A stretch of 42,173 bases of DNA from Leptospiraceae bacterium (lineage in GTDB: Bacteria > Spirochaetota > Leptospiria > Leptospirales > Leptospiraceae): the NCBI GenBank assembly GCA_947458405.1, contig CANGZW010000019.1, positions 1 to 42,173 on the forward strand, given 5' to 3'. The stretch's first letter is position 1. Each line of letters opens with the position of its first letter. The notes below the pieces were generated by a model. The model was not told the origin of the DNA. It saw nothing but the letters and a program-made list of their open reading frames with translations, and did no database searches. Below are positions 1 through 9,819 of the stretch, in pieces. Position numbers and translations under genes: made by a program.

Positions 1-51
1 ACATTGAGCCCTAAGGGTTATGATATTCATGATTTCGCCACTTGGGAGTAA
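1..51 (+). CDS. C-terminal end of an upstream gene (partial)
   Basis: Frame 1 is open from the window edge to a TAA at 49-51 and encodes the tail TLSPKGYDIHDFATWE. The stop is followed 3 nt later by the ATG of the PAP2 gene, so this is probably the preceding gene of the same operon. Too little is visible to name it. Confidence 0.6.
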   Translation, partial: TLSPKGYDIHDFATWE

Positions 52-54
52 TAG

Positions 55-1023
55 ATGGCTGATGTTTTAATTAATAACGATTATTTATTTGGGAATATAA
101 TTTTAGAAGCCATACCCCATCCGGGAGGATATTTAGGATTTATCCTTCGTTTTTTTTCAATTGTATGTCATTACTTTTCAAGTGTTACTTTCTTTGTAAT
201 ATCCATTCCCTTATTTTATTTTTTTTATAACAGTCGATTTGGAATTAAGCTGGCATTTGCAGTCATTTCAACTGGAATTATCAATGGATTTTTTAAATTT
301 ATCTCTTCTAGCCCGAGACCCCAAGGTTTATCAGCACAATTTCAAGAGTTTAGCTCAATTGTAAAAGAAAGTTCTTTTGGTTTTCCCTCAGGGCACTCAC
401 ATTTAAGTATCTTAGTTTGGGGCATCATATTTACAAATTTTAAGAATATATATATAAGAGTGATAGCTATGTTTTTTATCATATTTACTCCTTTTTCCAG
501 GATGTATGTCGGTGTGCATTATCCAGGAGATGTGTTAGGTGGATTGTTTATGGGAATGATTAGTTACTATTGTATTGAAAAATTATTCAAAAGATACCCA
601 TCATTTCCTAACGTGACCGAATGGAGGCTTCCAAATAAAAAAGTTCAATCCTCAATTTTAGGGGTAGTGGCATTTACTTTATTATTTTTACTCTTAGAGG
701 ATAATTTAAGTATAACAGCAAAGAGCTCATTATCACAGATTATAAATTCAGCTGGCTCATTGGCTGGTATGTGGATTGGAGTAACCCTTTGGAAATTAAA
801 ATATTCAAAATATGATTTAGAGGATTTAAAATTTTTTAAGACTCTTTTTTTATTGGTAATATCTATTATAATGTTATATGTAGGACTTGATCGAATCTCT
901 GAAGCCTTTTTTATAGAAAGCATGGTATTTAGATACTTTCGCTATGTACTTTTGAATTTTGCTGTGATATTCATAGTTCCCTATCTCTCTCTAGTGGCTA
1001 CCGGAGAAAAAGAGCAGTCATAA
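55..1023 (+). CDS. PAP2-family membrane phosphatase
   Basis: Integral membrane phosphatase of the type 2 phosphatidic acid phosphatase family, which dephosphorylates lipid phosphates such as undecaprenyl pyrophosphate or phosphatidate at the outer face of the inner membrane. The three family signatures are in order: K-x6-RP (KFISSSPRP), PSGH (FPSGHSH) and SR-x5-H-x3-D (SRMYVGVHYPGD), so all catalytic residues are present. Several hydrophobic helices flank them, and about 130 further hydrophobic residues follow the third motif, longer than a minimal PAP2 domain. GGGAG at 44-48 is a good ribosome binding site for the ATG. It lies 16 bp ahead of a flippase gene in a + strand operon, so a role in lipid-carrier recycling during surface glycan synthesis is plausible but inferred. 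The exact substrate cannot be told. Confidence 0.9.
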   Translation: MADVLINNDYLFGNIILEAIPHPGGYLGFILRFFSIVCHYFSSVTFFVISIPLFYFFYNSRFGIKLAFAVISTGIINGFFKFISSSPRPQGLSAQFQEFSSIVKESSFGFPSGHSHLSILVWGIIFTNFKNIYIRVIAMFFIIFTPFSRMYVGVHYPGDVLGGLFMGMISYYCIEKLFKRYPSFPNVTEWRLPNKKVQSSILGVVAFTLLFLLLEDNLSITAKSSLSQIINSAGSLAGMWIGVTLWKLKYSKYDLEDLKFFKTLFLLVISIIMLYVGLDRISEAFFIESMVFRYFRYVLLNFAVIFIVPYLSLVATGEKEQS

Positions 1024-1039
1024 GTAAAGAATGAATTAG

Positions 1040-2299
1040 ATGAAAATTATATTAAATAAACTTTTTTCATCAGGATTTTTAAAATCATCCTTAATTGTAA
1101 GCATATCAAAAGTTATTTCTTCATTATCTAATTTAGTTTTTATGGTGTATGCCGTAAATATCATATCAAAAACAGAAAATGGGTATCTTCAATATTATTT
1201 AGGATTTTTACCTGTAATACTAGCTGTAGCTGAATTGGGTATACCTTCGGCTATAGTGAAATATTTATCAGTAGCAAAATCAGATTTAAATAAAATTGGA
1301 ATTTTAATGGAGGCAACACTTCTTATTAAATTAATTTCATTTATTATTCTATTAATAGCGGGAATTGTATCCTACTTTATTTTTAATATGGATCCTCTAA
1401 TAATATTCGTCTTAGTAGTAGGGGGAACTGTTACCTCTTTTTTAACATATTTTGAAAGCATAATAGTCTCATACAGAGATTATAAAAATCTAGCTATATG
1501 GAATCCCATAGGAAATATTACAAAATTAATTTTACTTCATATTTGTAATACGTATAGTTCTAGTCCTCTTACATATATAGATATACTAGTTTTATTCTCT
1601 CTCTCGCCCTTGTTAATCATAGGATTTTACTTTTATTTATCACGTAAAATTGAATTCAAATGGACGGGGGATTTTCATGAGGTTATATTAAGAATAAAAG
1701 AGTTATCCTTCTTTAATCTGTGGGCATTTTTAGCTTCAATTTTTGCAATATTATCAGATAGGATGGAACTTTTCTTTTTGAAATTATACCATACTCCTGA
1801 TGCAGTAGCCATTTATGGTACTACACTTCAACTATTTAGTGGATTTGTGATTCTCTTTTCAACTTTAAATTCTTTGATTCTCCCCAGATTATCAGTTGCT
1901 GTGAATCAAAAGGAATTTAATAAACTACTCTTTAAATCAATGTTTACTAGTTTAATTGTTGCTATTATTTTGATTCCCGGTCTATTTTTAGCAGAGCCTA
2001 TTTTGACCTTTTTGTTTAAGAATAAATATTCCGAGTCTATTCCAGTCTTTAAAATACTTTATCCAAATTATTTGCTCCAATTATTATTTGCACCTTTGGG
2101 GATTGCTCTATTCGCTATGGGTAAACCAAAAATATTAGCTATGTTGGCATTTATAAGACTTTTATCTGGTGTGATACTTGATAATATTTTAATTCCTGAG
2201 TACAATGTAGGTGGAGCGGGAATATCTTTTTTTCTAGGGCAGATAATTTCATGGCTTGTGTTACTAGGATATTTTTGGGCAACAATCTGGAAGGAATAA
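1040..2299 (+). CDS. MOP-superfamily flippase (Wzx/polysaccharide export type)
   Basis: A 419-residue, almost wholly hydrophobic protein with about 12 membrane helices. The N-terminal pattern (SLIVSISKVISSLSNLVFM, then GYLQYYLG and ELGIPSAIVKYL) is that of oligosaccharide flippases of the polysaccharide_synt family, which move lipid-linked glycans or lipid II-like carriers across the inner membrane. Length is typical (about 400-500). It sits between a PAP2 phosphatase and folP with gaps of 16 bp and 1 bp, so it is almost certainly co-transcribed with them. No glycosyltransferases are in the window, so the carried glycan is unknown. Assignment to the superfamily is firm; assignment to Wzx rather than MurJ or another subfamily is less so. 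Confidence 0.85.
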   Translation: MKIILNKLFSSGFLKSSLIVSISKVISSLSNLVFMVYAVNIISKTENGYLQYYLGFLPVILAVAELGIPSAIVKYLSVAKSDLNKIGILMEATLLIKLISFIILLIAGIVSYFIFNMDPLIIFVLVVGGTVTSFLTYFESIIVSYRDYKNLAIWNPIGNITKLILLHICNTYSSSPLTYIDILVLFSLSPLLIIGFYFYLSRKIEFKWTGDFHEVILRIKELSFFNLWAFLASIFAILSDRMELFFLKLYHTPDAVAIYGTTLQLFSGFVILFSTLNSLILPRLSVAVNQKEFNKLLFKSMFTSLIVAIILIPGLFLAEPILTFLFKNKYSESIPVFKILYPNYLLQLLFAPLGIALFAMGKPKILAMLAFIRLLSGVILDNILIPEYNVGGAGISFFLGQIISWLVLLGYFWATIWKE

Positions 2300-2300
2300 A

Positions 2301-3113
2301 ATGGAAATCGCAGGAATTTTAAACGTAACAGAAGATTCTTTTTCGGATGGAGGAAAATTTCTAAAAGAAATAGATTATTTAAAACAGATTGATTATTTAA
2401 TTCAATCTGGCGCTAATGTGATAGACATTGGTGCACAATCTTCAAATATAAATGCAAAATTAATATCAGAAGAGGAAGAATGGAATAGAGTAAGTCCTAT
2501 ATGTAAGACATTAAAATCTAAAAATATTAAAATATCAGTAGATACCTTCAAGCCCAGTGTAATACGAAACTCTATTTTAGAAAGAGTAAATTTCATTAAT
2601 AATATAAATGCATTCGAAAATGAAGAATCCATGAATATTCTGAGTGAGTTTACTTCTGAATTGCCTAATTTAGTGTTGATGTTTTCGCATGATAAAACAG
2701 GAATTGCAAGGTTGGGCTCAACATTAAAACCTGAATCAATAGTTGATGAAATTTCAAGTTATTTTGATAAAAGAATTTCTGATTTATCCAAAATTGGTGT
2801 CCCGGAGGAGAAATTAATTTTTGATCCGGGAATGGGCTTTTTTTTGGGAGAGAATCCAGATTTAAGTATAAAAGTTTTAGCTAAAATTTCCATATTGAAA
2901 CAAAGATTTAAGAGAATATATATTTCTGTATCTCGAAAGTCTTTTTTAGGTAATATATTGGGTGGAATTCCCCCTATCGAAAGAAATTATGCTTCTCTTG
3001 CGGCTGAAATATATTTATTCAATAATAACATAGATTGGATTAGAACACATGAACCCAAAGCAATTTATCAATCCATGAAAATTTTAAATAAAATTAAAGA
3101 GATGGAGTTTTAA
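2301..3113 (+). CDS. folP: Dihydropteroate synthase, Sul-like
   Basis: Condenses 6-hydroxymethyl-7,8-dihydropterin pyrophosphate with p-aminobenzoate in folate synthesis; target of sulfonamides. The TIM-barrel signatures are all present: N8 in NVTEDSFSDGG, D42 in IDIG, D81 in VDTFKP, D175 in FDPGMGF, K213 in SRKSFLG and the R248-x-H250 pair in RTHEP. Length 270 is normal. The pABA loop, however, is AQSSNINAK (45-53) instead of the usual ESTRPG, and the DPGMGFFLG, SVSRKSFLG and RTHEP stretches match, from memory, the plasmid sulfonamide-resistance enzymes Sul1/Sul2 far better than E. coli FolP. The ATG starts 1 bp after the flippase stop, with AAGGA just upstream, and 1 bp separates its stop from the alpha-2-macroglobulin gene. 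No other folate gene is nearby, so folP is embedded in an envelope operon. Confidence 0.92.
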   Translation: MEIAGILNVTEDSFSDGGKFLKEIDYLKQIDYLIQSGANVIDIGAQSSNINAKLISEEEEWNRVSPICKTLKSKNIKISVDTFKPSVIRNSILERVNFINNINAFENEESMNILSEFTSELPNLVLMFSHDKTGIARLGSTLKPESIVDEISSYFDKRISDLSKIGVPEEKLIFDPGMGFFLGENPDLSIKVLAKISILKQRFKRIYISVSRKSFLGNILGGIPPIERNYASLAAEIYLFNNNIDWIRTHEPKAIYQSMKILNKIKEMEF

Positions 3114-3114
3114 A

Positions 3115-6100
3115 ATGATACCTAAAATAATTATAATATTTTTAATTTTAATTAATAATATATATTCCCAAAATCCTGTTACAATTGAATCTTTTTCACC
3201 TGAAGGAGAAGTTAAGGATATAAAACAGGTCGTGGTTCGATTTAGTGAATCGATGGTACCATTGAGCTCCCCAAAAATAAAAACGGATCAATTTATAATT
3301 AATTGTCCTTCTGAGGGTAAATCAAGATGGCTAGATGATAAGACTTATGTATATGAATTTTTAAAACCATTAGAATCAGGTATTTCCTGCACTTTTAAAG
3401 TTAGTGATCAAACTAAATCCTTAAATGGCAAACAAATAACAGGAAAGAAAACCTTCGAATTTACAACAGGAGGACCATATATAATTCAATCTGAGCCCAG
3501 AGATGGGGGTAGAATCGAGGAAAATCAGTACTTTTATTTTCAATCTAGCACTCCTATAAATGAAGAATCACTTATCGATAATTTATATTTTTCAATAGAT
3601 GGATATCGAGAGAAAGTGTATGTCAATCTCATCAAAGGTGAGGAAGAGAGTATAATTTTAAAAACATTATTCCCAAATAAAATATTAAAAAATTCTTATA
3701 TAATCAAATCCAAATTAAATTTTCCTAATGGAAAAAAAGTTTCTATGGTATTCGGGAAAGGTATTATTTCAAAGTCAGGTGTTGCCAGTTCCAGTGACCA
3801 GATTATGAATTTTGAAACTAGGGAACCATTTAATATTTCTTTTTATTGTAACCGAGAAAATGCAAATTCAGGTTGTATTCCACTTTTAGATATATATCTA
3901 AATTTTAGCTCTCCAGTTGATATACAATTGGCAAGAAAAATTAGGCTCAGTGGAGGAGGAAAGATATTTGTACCACAACAATTAAAAACAGATCCAATAG
4001 AAGGTTCAATTTCTTCTTTGACTTTCAGTGCACCCTTTCCTGAAAATACTAATCTATTAATAGAGGTTCCTGAAGATTTTAAAGATGATACTGCTAGAAA
4101 ACTCCCAAAAAATAAGAAAAATTCTATAAAAATATTTGTTGCTAAAAATCCAGCCCTTGCTAAATTTCCTGCAAAATTTGGAATTATGGAATTAGAAGGT
4201 GATACAAATTTACCATTGAGTATAAGAAATTTGGAAGTTGGACTAAGGGCTAGATCATTAACTCTCTCCCCTAACCCTGTTGCAGCAATGAATATTCCCG
4301 GAAAACGGATGAAAATATCATCCGATCAAATCTTATTGTACCTTAGAAAAATTTCTAGTCACGAAAGAGAAAAGTCTATCTTTGATAGTTCAAATTTGAC
4401 TTTTCCATTTGTGATTCCACAACCATTGGGCACAAACGTACTACAAAATGTAGCAATACCAATCAAAGAACCCGGATTTCATGTTGTAGAAGTAGAGAGT
4501 TCAATACTTGGAAGTTCATTGTTAGAAAAAAAAGGAAATATGTATGTCCCTACAACTGTTTTAGTTACAGGAATGGCTGTTCATTTTAAGCAAGGCAAAG
4601 AAAATTCTTTAGTTTGGGTAACTAATCTAAAAACAGCAAAACCTGTTAAGGAAGCTAATATTTCAGTGAGGGATTGTAAAAATAATTTAGTATCTAGCGG
4701 TAAAACTGATAATAATGGGTTATTATCAGTTAAATTACCTGATCCTATTTTTTGCACTTACTCAGAATACCAAAATGGGTTTTTGGTTATTGCCGAGAAA
4801 GAAAATGATTTATCTTTTGTTCATAGTTCATGGGATAATGGAATAGAATTATGGAGATACAATTTACCGGGGAATAATTCATATTCAGACAGTAAACAAT
4901 ATGTAGTACATACAATATTAGATAAAGCCTTATATAGAGCTGGTGAAACTGTAAATATGAAACATATATTTAGAAAACAGAATATGAGTGGATTTTCTTT
5001 ACCTTCATCTGAAAATAACCCTAAAAAAATAATAATTACTCATTTAGGAACTGATCAAAAATATACTTATAATATCACATGGAATTTAGGGAGCTCAGAA
5101 ACTAATTTTTCTATTCCAAAAGAAGCTAAATTAGGTACATATCAAATAACTTTGGAAAAAGATGCTTCTAATATATATTATACAGGGGAATTTCGAGTAG
5201 AAGAATTTAGACTCCCAATATTAAAAGGGAATATTGTATTACCAGAAAAGAAAATTATAAATAATAAAGAAATCCCAATTACATTATCAGTTGACTATCT
5301 TTCTGGAGGACCCGCTTCTAATCTGGATGTGAAATTTAAATATTTTTTTACAAATAATGATTTAAATGAAATATTGGGATATGAAGATTTATATTTTTAT
5401 TCCTTAGAAATAAAGGAAGGAAAAAATCAAAGGCAGGGATATAATTATTATCTTTATGATAATGAAGACATTCAAGAAGAATCTAATTATAATAATGAAA
5501 AAATAGCTAATGCAAATTATAAGCTAAATTCAAAAGGTACTACAAATATAATTATAGATAATAATTATAAACAAGAAACTATTTATAAATATAATTTTGA
5601 AATGGAGTACAGAGACCCAAATGGTGAAATACAAACAGTATCATCAAGTCTTCCTGTATATCCATCCAATTATAAAGTAGGGATGAGGATTCAATCCTAT
5701 AATCAAGAATCTAATTTACTTAAAACAAAAATAGTTGTTTTAGATATAAACAATAATCCAATATCCAATCATAATGTATTGGTGGAAGTTTTTAAGAAAA
5801 ATATTTATTCAAGTCGAAAAAGAATTGTGGGGGGTTTCTATACCTATGATGATATTGAGGAAGTAAATAAGATTGGTAAATTTTGTGAAGGAAAAACGGA
5901 TGAAAAAGGTATTCTATATTGCGAGTTAACACCTCCTGAGAAAGGCAGTTTAATACTCCAATCTGTAATACAAGACTCCTCAGATCTTAAAACATTTGCA
6001 ACTGAAGAAACCTATATACCTGATTCGGATGTATCCTATTGGACAAGTTATTCAAATACAGATAGAATAGATATTCTACCAAACAAAAAATTATATGAAA

Positions 6101-8694
6101 CAGGAGAAAATGCAAGAATTCAAATTAAATCCCCTTTTAGTAAAGCAACAGCTCTAGTAACTGTTGAGAGAGAGGGAATTTTAGACAAATTTATAGTCGA
6201 ATTAAATAATAAAGATCCCTATATTGATATTCCAGTTAAAAAAAATTATGCACCCAATATTTTTGTTTCGGTATTACTTGTAAGAGGTAGAATAGATACT
6301 ATCAAACCTACCTCAACTATTGATTTAGGAAGACCATCGTATAAATTAGGTATCACAAATTTGAATATTGGCTGGAATGAACATAAAATTGATGTTAAAA
6401 TAAACTCAGATAAAGAAATATATAAGATAAGGGATAAAGCAAAAATTCAAATTAAATTAGGAGTTGCAAATGGAACTCCTCTTCAGGAATCAGCTGAGAT
6501 AACTCTTATAGCAATTGATGAAGCCTTGAATCAACTCTTACCTAATAAAAGTTGGAATATTTTAGAGTCTTTAATGCAAACTCGGAAATTGGAAGTAAAT
6601 ACTTCTACTGCACAAATGCAAGTGATTGGAAGAAGGCATTTTGGACAAAAAGGTGTACCACAGGGTGGAGGAGGAGGTGGTTCAGAAATTACTCGAGAAT
6701 TATTTAATACCTTATTATTATGGAAAGGAACAATTGTTCCCGATAAAAATGGAGAAGCAGAAATAGTAATACCATTAAACGATTCATTGACATCTTTTAG
6801 AATTGTTGCCATTGCTACATCAGGAGCTAAATTATTTGGTACTGGATCCCATTTAATTAAAACAAGTCAGGATATAATGCTCTTATCGGGACTCCCTCCA
6901 GAGGTTAGAGAAGGAGATGAGATTGATTTAGAATTGACTGTAAGAAATAATACCACTAAGGATGACGATATATTAATTAGTGGTATAGCAGATGTTAATC
7001 AATTACTACTTCCAACTAAAAAAGTAATGATCCCTAAAGGTAGTTCAGAAATTGTAAGCTGGAAAATCAAAATCCCTGAAAATATAAGCTCAATTCAATA
7101 TGATTTTTCAGCAAAATCAAGTCTAAGTTCTGATAAAATAAAAGTATCACAAAAAGTCAATAAAGTCCTTTCTGTTTCAGTAAGGCAGGCTACATTATTT
7201 CAACTTGAAAATGAAAGTGTAATACCTGTTCAGCCTCCAAATATGGATAATTTATCTCAGGGTGGTTTAAATGTAATTCTCAAAAAATCTCTAATGGAGT
7301 CAACATCTTCAATAAAAGAATATATGAGAAAATACCCCTATACTTGTGTAGAACAACAAATAAGTAAAGCAATCGTACTAAAAGATAGAGATTCTTGGGA
7401 TAAAATAATGGAGAAATTACCATCCTATATGGATGAGAATGGTTTTGTAAAATATTTTCCTTCTATGCTTTATGGAAGTACTACATTAACATCCTATTTA
7501 TTAAGTATTTCAGAGGAATCAAAATTCCCTATTCCAGAAAATACTAAAAAAAATCTAGAAAGAGCCTTGAATAAATTCGTAACTGGTACTATACTTCAAA
7601 AGGGTGTATTGGAAACTGCCGATTTAAACATTAGAAAAATACAATCTCTTGAGGCTTTAACTAAAATTAATCCGGAATATTCTTCCCTAGTTTTAACTCT
7701 AAAACTAAATTTAAACCTATTACCAACGTCTAGTTTAATAGAGTACTGGTCAATTCTTGATTTATCTAAAGGTATTGCAGATAAGGATGATAAAATTAAA
7801 CAAATAGAAAATATTTTAAAAAGTCGATTAAATTATCAAGGAACCAAAATTAAATTTTCAACGGAAAAAAACGATAATCTCTATTGGTTGATGGTATCAG
7901 GAGATATGAATTCCATTCGATTTCTAAATCTAGTATTAAAAAAAGAAAAGTGGAAACAAGATATTGGGAAACTAATAAAAGGTGTAGTACATAGACAAAA
8001 AAATGGTATTTGGGATACAACTCTAGCAAATGCATGGGGAGTAATTACCCTGGAAAAATTTTCAAAAGAGTTTGAAAAAGAAACACTAACTGGAGAAACC
8101 AAGATTTCTTATTCTGAAAATTATATTCACAACTGGAGTACAAATTCCAAGGGAAGTGAAAAATTATTAAAATGGAATCCAAATATCCAAAATATTTCAA
8201 TTAACCATACAGGTAATGGTAAACCCTGGGTTACAGTAGAAAGTAAATCCATTGTAAATCCTGTAGATACCTCTAACGGTTACACAATAAAAAAAGAATT
8301 TTTAGATGAAAATGGTAATATTCAAAAATCATTTAAGCAGGGTGATATAGTAAAAGTAAGATTAAAAGTAAAAAGTGATACAGATATGACTTGGGTCGTA
8401 ATCAATGATCCTATCCCATCAGGATCAACTATCCTCTCTGGTGGATTACAAAATTCAGAAATGGCTAGATTATCTGAAAGGGGATCAACAATTTATTCTA
8501 CATTTGAAGAAAGGTCATTTTCTGCTTATAAACTTTATTATGAGTATATGTCCGAAGGTGAATATATAATTGAATATACTATTAGATTGAATCAAACTGG
8601 AGTTTTTAATTCTCCAGAGACCAGAATAGAAGCTATGTACTCACCGGATATGTATGGCGAATATCCAAATCCTATAATTAGAGTGGATAAATGA
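3115..8694 (+). CDS. Bacterial alpha-2-macroglobulin with thioester
   Basis: An 1859-residue exported protease trap. Residues 1-18 are a signal peptide without a lipobox Cys, so it is probably periplasmic and soluble, unlike the lipoprotein form in E. coli (1653 residues). A bacterial Ig-like domain comes first (about 20-120), then a string of macroglobulin domains (for example ALYRAGETVNMKH near 610), a low-complexity Asn/Tyr/Glu stretch near 770-830 that could include the bait region, a GGGGGG tract at about 1184-1189 opening the A2M core domain (LLLWKGTIVPDKNGEAEIVIPL), and the thioester domain with CVEQ at 1411-1414, so covalent trapping should work. GGAG at 3104-3107 gives a good start. 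Bacterial homologues are often paired with the peptidoglycan synthase pbpC; here the partner is instead an overlapping SGNH gene and an MBOAT acyltransferase. Confidence 0.93.
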   Translation: MIPKIIIIFLILINNIYSQNPVTIESFSPEGEVKDIKQVVVRFSESMVPLSSPKIKTDQFIINCPSEGKSRWLDDKTYVYEFLKPLESGISCTFKVSDQTKSLNGKQITGKKTFEFTTGGPYIIQSEPRDGGRIEENQYFYFQSSTPINEESLIDNLYFSIDGYREKVYVNLIKGEEESIILKTLFPNKILKNSYIIKSKLNFPNGKKVSMVFGKGIISKSGVASSSDQIMNFETREPFNISFYCNRENANSGCIPLLDIYLNFSSPVDIQLARKIRLSGGGKIFVPQQLKTDPIEGSISSLTFSAPFPENTNLLIEVPEDFKDDTARKLPKNKKNSIKIFVAKNPALAKFPAKFGIMELEGDTNLPLSIRNLEVGLRARSLTLSPNPVAAMNIPGKRMKISSDQILLYLRKISSHEREKSIFDSSNLTFPFVIPQPLGTNVLQNVAIPIKEPGFHVVEVESSILGSSLLEKKGNMYVPTTVLVTGMAVHFKQGKENSLVWVTNLKTAKPVKEANISVRDCKNNLVSSGKTDNNGLLSVKLPDPIFCTYSEYQNGFLVIAEKENDLSFVHSSWDNGIELWRYNLPGNNSYSDSKQYVVHTILDKALYRAGETVNMKHIFRKQNMSGFSLPSSENNPKKIIITHLGTDQKYTYNITWNLGSSETNFSIPKEAKLGTYQITLEKDASNIYYTGEFRVEEFRLPILKGNIVLPEKKIINNKEIPITLSVDYLSGGPASNLDVKFKYFFTNNDLNEILGYEDLYFYSLEIKEGKNQRQGYNYYLYDNEDIQEESNYNNEKIANANYKLNSKGTTNIIIDNNYKQETIYKYNFEMEYRDPNGEIQTVSSSLPVYPSNYKVGMRIQSYNQESNLLKTKIVVLDINNNPISNHNVLVEVFKKNIYSSRKRIVGGFYTYDDIEEVNKIGKFCEGKTDEKGILYCELTPPEKGSLILQSVIQDSSDLKTFATEETYIPDSDVSYWTSYSNTDRIDILPNKKLYETGENARIQIKSPFSKATALVTVEREGILDKFIVELNNKDPYIDIPVKKNYAPNIFVSVLLVRGRIDTIKPTSTIDLGRPSYKLGITNLNIGWNEHKIDVKINSDKEIYKIRDKAKIQIKLGVANGTPLQESAEITLIAIDEALNQLLPNKSWNILESLMQTRKLEVNTSTAQMQVIGRRHFGQKGVPQGGGGGGSEITRELFNTLLLWKGTIVPDKNGEAEIVIPLNDSLTSFRIVAIATSGAKLFGTGSHLIKTSQDIMLLSGLPPEVREGDEIDLELTVRNNTTKDDDILISGIADVNQLLLPTKKVMIPKGSSEIVSWKIKIPENISSIQYDFSAKSSLSSDKIKVSQKVNKVLSVSVRQATLFQLENESVIPVQPPNMDNLSQGGLNVILKKSLMESTSSIKEYMRKYPYTCVEQQISKAIVLKDRDSWDKIMEKLPSYMDENGFVKYFPSMLYGSTTLTSYLLSISEESKFPIPENTKKNLERALNKFVTGTILQKGVLETADLNIRKIQSLEALTKINPEYSSLVLTLKLNLNLLPTSSLIEYWSILDLSKGIADKDDKIKQIENILKSRLNYQGTKIKFSTEKNDNLYWLMVSGDMNSIRFLNLVLKKEKWKQDIGKLIKGVVHRQKNGIWDTTLANAWGVITLEKFSKEFEKETLTGETKISYSENYIHNWSTNSKGSEKLLKWNPNIQNISINHTGNGKPWVTVESKSIVNPVDTSNGYTIKKEFLDENGNIQKSFKQGDIVKVRLKVKSDTDMTWVVINDPIPSGSTILSGGLQNSEMARLSERGSTIYSTFEERSFSAYKLYYEYMSEGEYIIEYTIRLNQTGVFNSPETRIEAMYSPDMYGEYPNPIIRVDK

Positions 8695-9806
8695 AAGACT
8701 TACTAAAATTTTTCAAAGATAAATCTTTACTAACAGCTATACTAATCATAAGTATAGCAGAAATAAGTATGCAATTTGGTTGCTATAAAATATTTCAAAA
8801 AAAGAGTTCCTATGCTTGGAGTGTAAATCATATTACAGATAATGCAGTTAGATCTCTTGGTGAATTAAAGCCAAATATACTTATAATGGGAACCTCTATT
8901 GCATATGAAGGATTATCTCCAGAGTTATTAAATGAAAAATTATCAAAAGAGGGATATGTATTTCAATCAATAGCCATACCGGGTTCAGAGCTTGTAGTAC
9001 AAGAATTAGCTCTTAGAAAAATTCTAGAGGAGCCTAATGAAATTAAATATATCATTCATGTCAATGAATTACAGTTACCATGGGTTGATAGATTAGGTCT
9101 TTTAGATGCAACCTTATCGATGATAGCTGAATTTAATAAGAAGGACGGAATTCGCAGATTACATGATGATAATTATGATATTAAAGTAAATGATTATCTT
9201 TTTTTAATTCTTAAATGGGTAGCGTATAGGAGAGATATAGCTGATTTTATTTTATCTCCAGATAAAAGATTAAAAGATATAGGTAAAGAATTTAATAGGG
9301 ATAAAAATTCATTTTATTCTTATAAGAATGAGTATCTACCTGCTATGTCACTTTATGATTTTAAATCTATAGAGGAATGTATTACCAAATCCTCTCCAAT
9401 TTCAATTATTCCAACTTATTCAGACAAGTATCACAAAGATGCCTTGTATAGAACATGTATTTTGGCAAAAGAAACTAAATTACCAATAGTAAAAAATAAT
9501 CTTACAGATATTTATAAAATTAGAATAAAAAATTTATATAATTATATTAATTCCAAGAATATAAAAATAATTAATGTATATCCACCTGTACCAGAAATGT
9601 TAGATAAAGCTGATTATCAAGAGCGAATAAAATTTTGGAATAATGAATTTATTCATATATTAAGTGAAACTAAATATGATCTTTCGAATGCCATTCCAAA
9701 TGAAAATAATTCAGATTATTATTATGATATGATACATTTGAATAAAAAGGGAATGGAATTATTCACAAACGAATTAATAGATACCCTTTTAAAAAATAAA
9801 ATATAA
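8691..9806 (+). CDS. SGNH-like membrane-anchored protein (DUF1574/DltD-like)
   Basis: A 371-residue protein with one N-terminal membrane helix (about 12-32) and an extracytoplasmic domain. GTSIAYEG (about 67-74) resembles SGNH block I, and YDMIHLNKKG near the C-terminus gives the block V D-x-x-H, so an esterase/acetyltransferase fold is likely. Its ATG overlaps the alpha-2-macroglobulin stop (ATGA), indicating translational coupling, and the MBOAT gene starts 13 bp after its stop. Pairs of an MBOAT protein with an SGNH-like partner (AlgI/AlgX-AlgJ, DltB/DltD, PatA/PatB) move acyl groups across the membrane onto surface polymers; Leptospira has a lineage family, DUF1574, found in this setting. 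The family name is from memory and less certain than the fold. Confidence 0.75.
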   Translation: MKDLLKFFKDKSLLTAILIISIAEISMQFGCYKIFQKKSSYAWSVNHITDNAVRSLGELKPNILIMGTSIAYEGLSPELLNEKLSKEGYVFQSIAIPGSELVVQELALRKILEEPNEIKYIIHVNELQLPWVDRLGLLDATLSMIAEFNKKDGIRRLHDDNYDIKVNDYLFLILKWVAYRRDIADFILSPDKRLKDIGKEFNRDKNSFYSYKNEYLPAMSLYDFKSIEECITKSSPISIIPTYSDKYHKDALYRTCILAKETKLPIVKNNLTDIYKIRIKNLYNYINSKNIKIINVYPPVPEMLDKADYQERIKFWNNEFIHILSETKYDLSNAIPNENNSDYYYDMIHLNKKGMELFTNELIDTLLKNKI

Positions 9807-9819
9807 TTAAGGCTTTACG

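Noticed and set aside
6531-6812. Antisense frame with a run of prolines
   Set aside because: It is the complement of the GGGGGG tract and A2M core of the macroglobulin gene; no independent coding signs.
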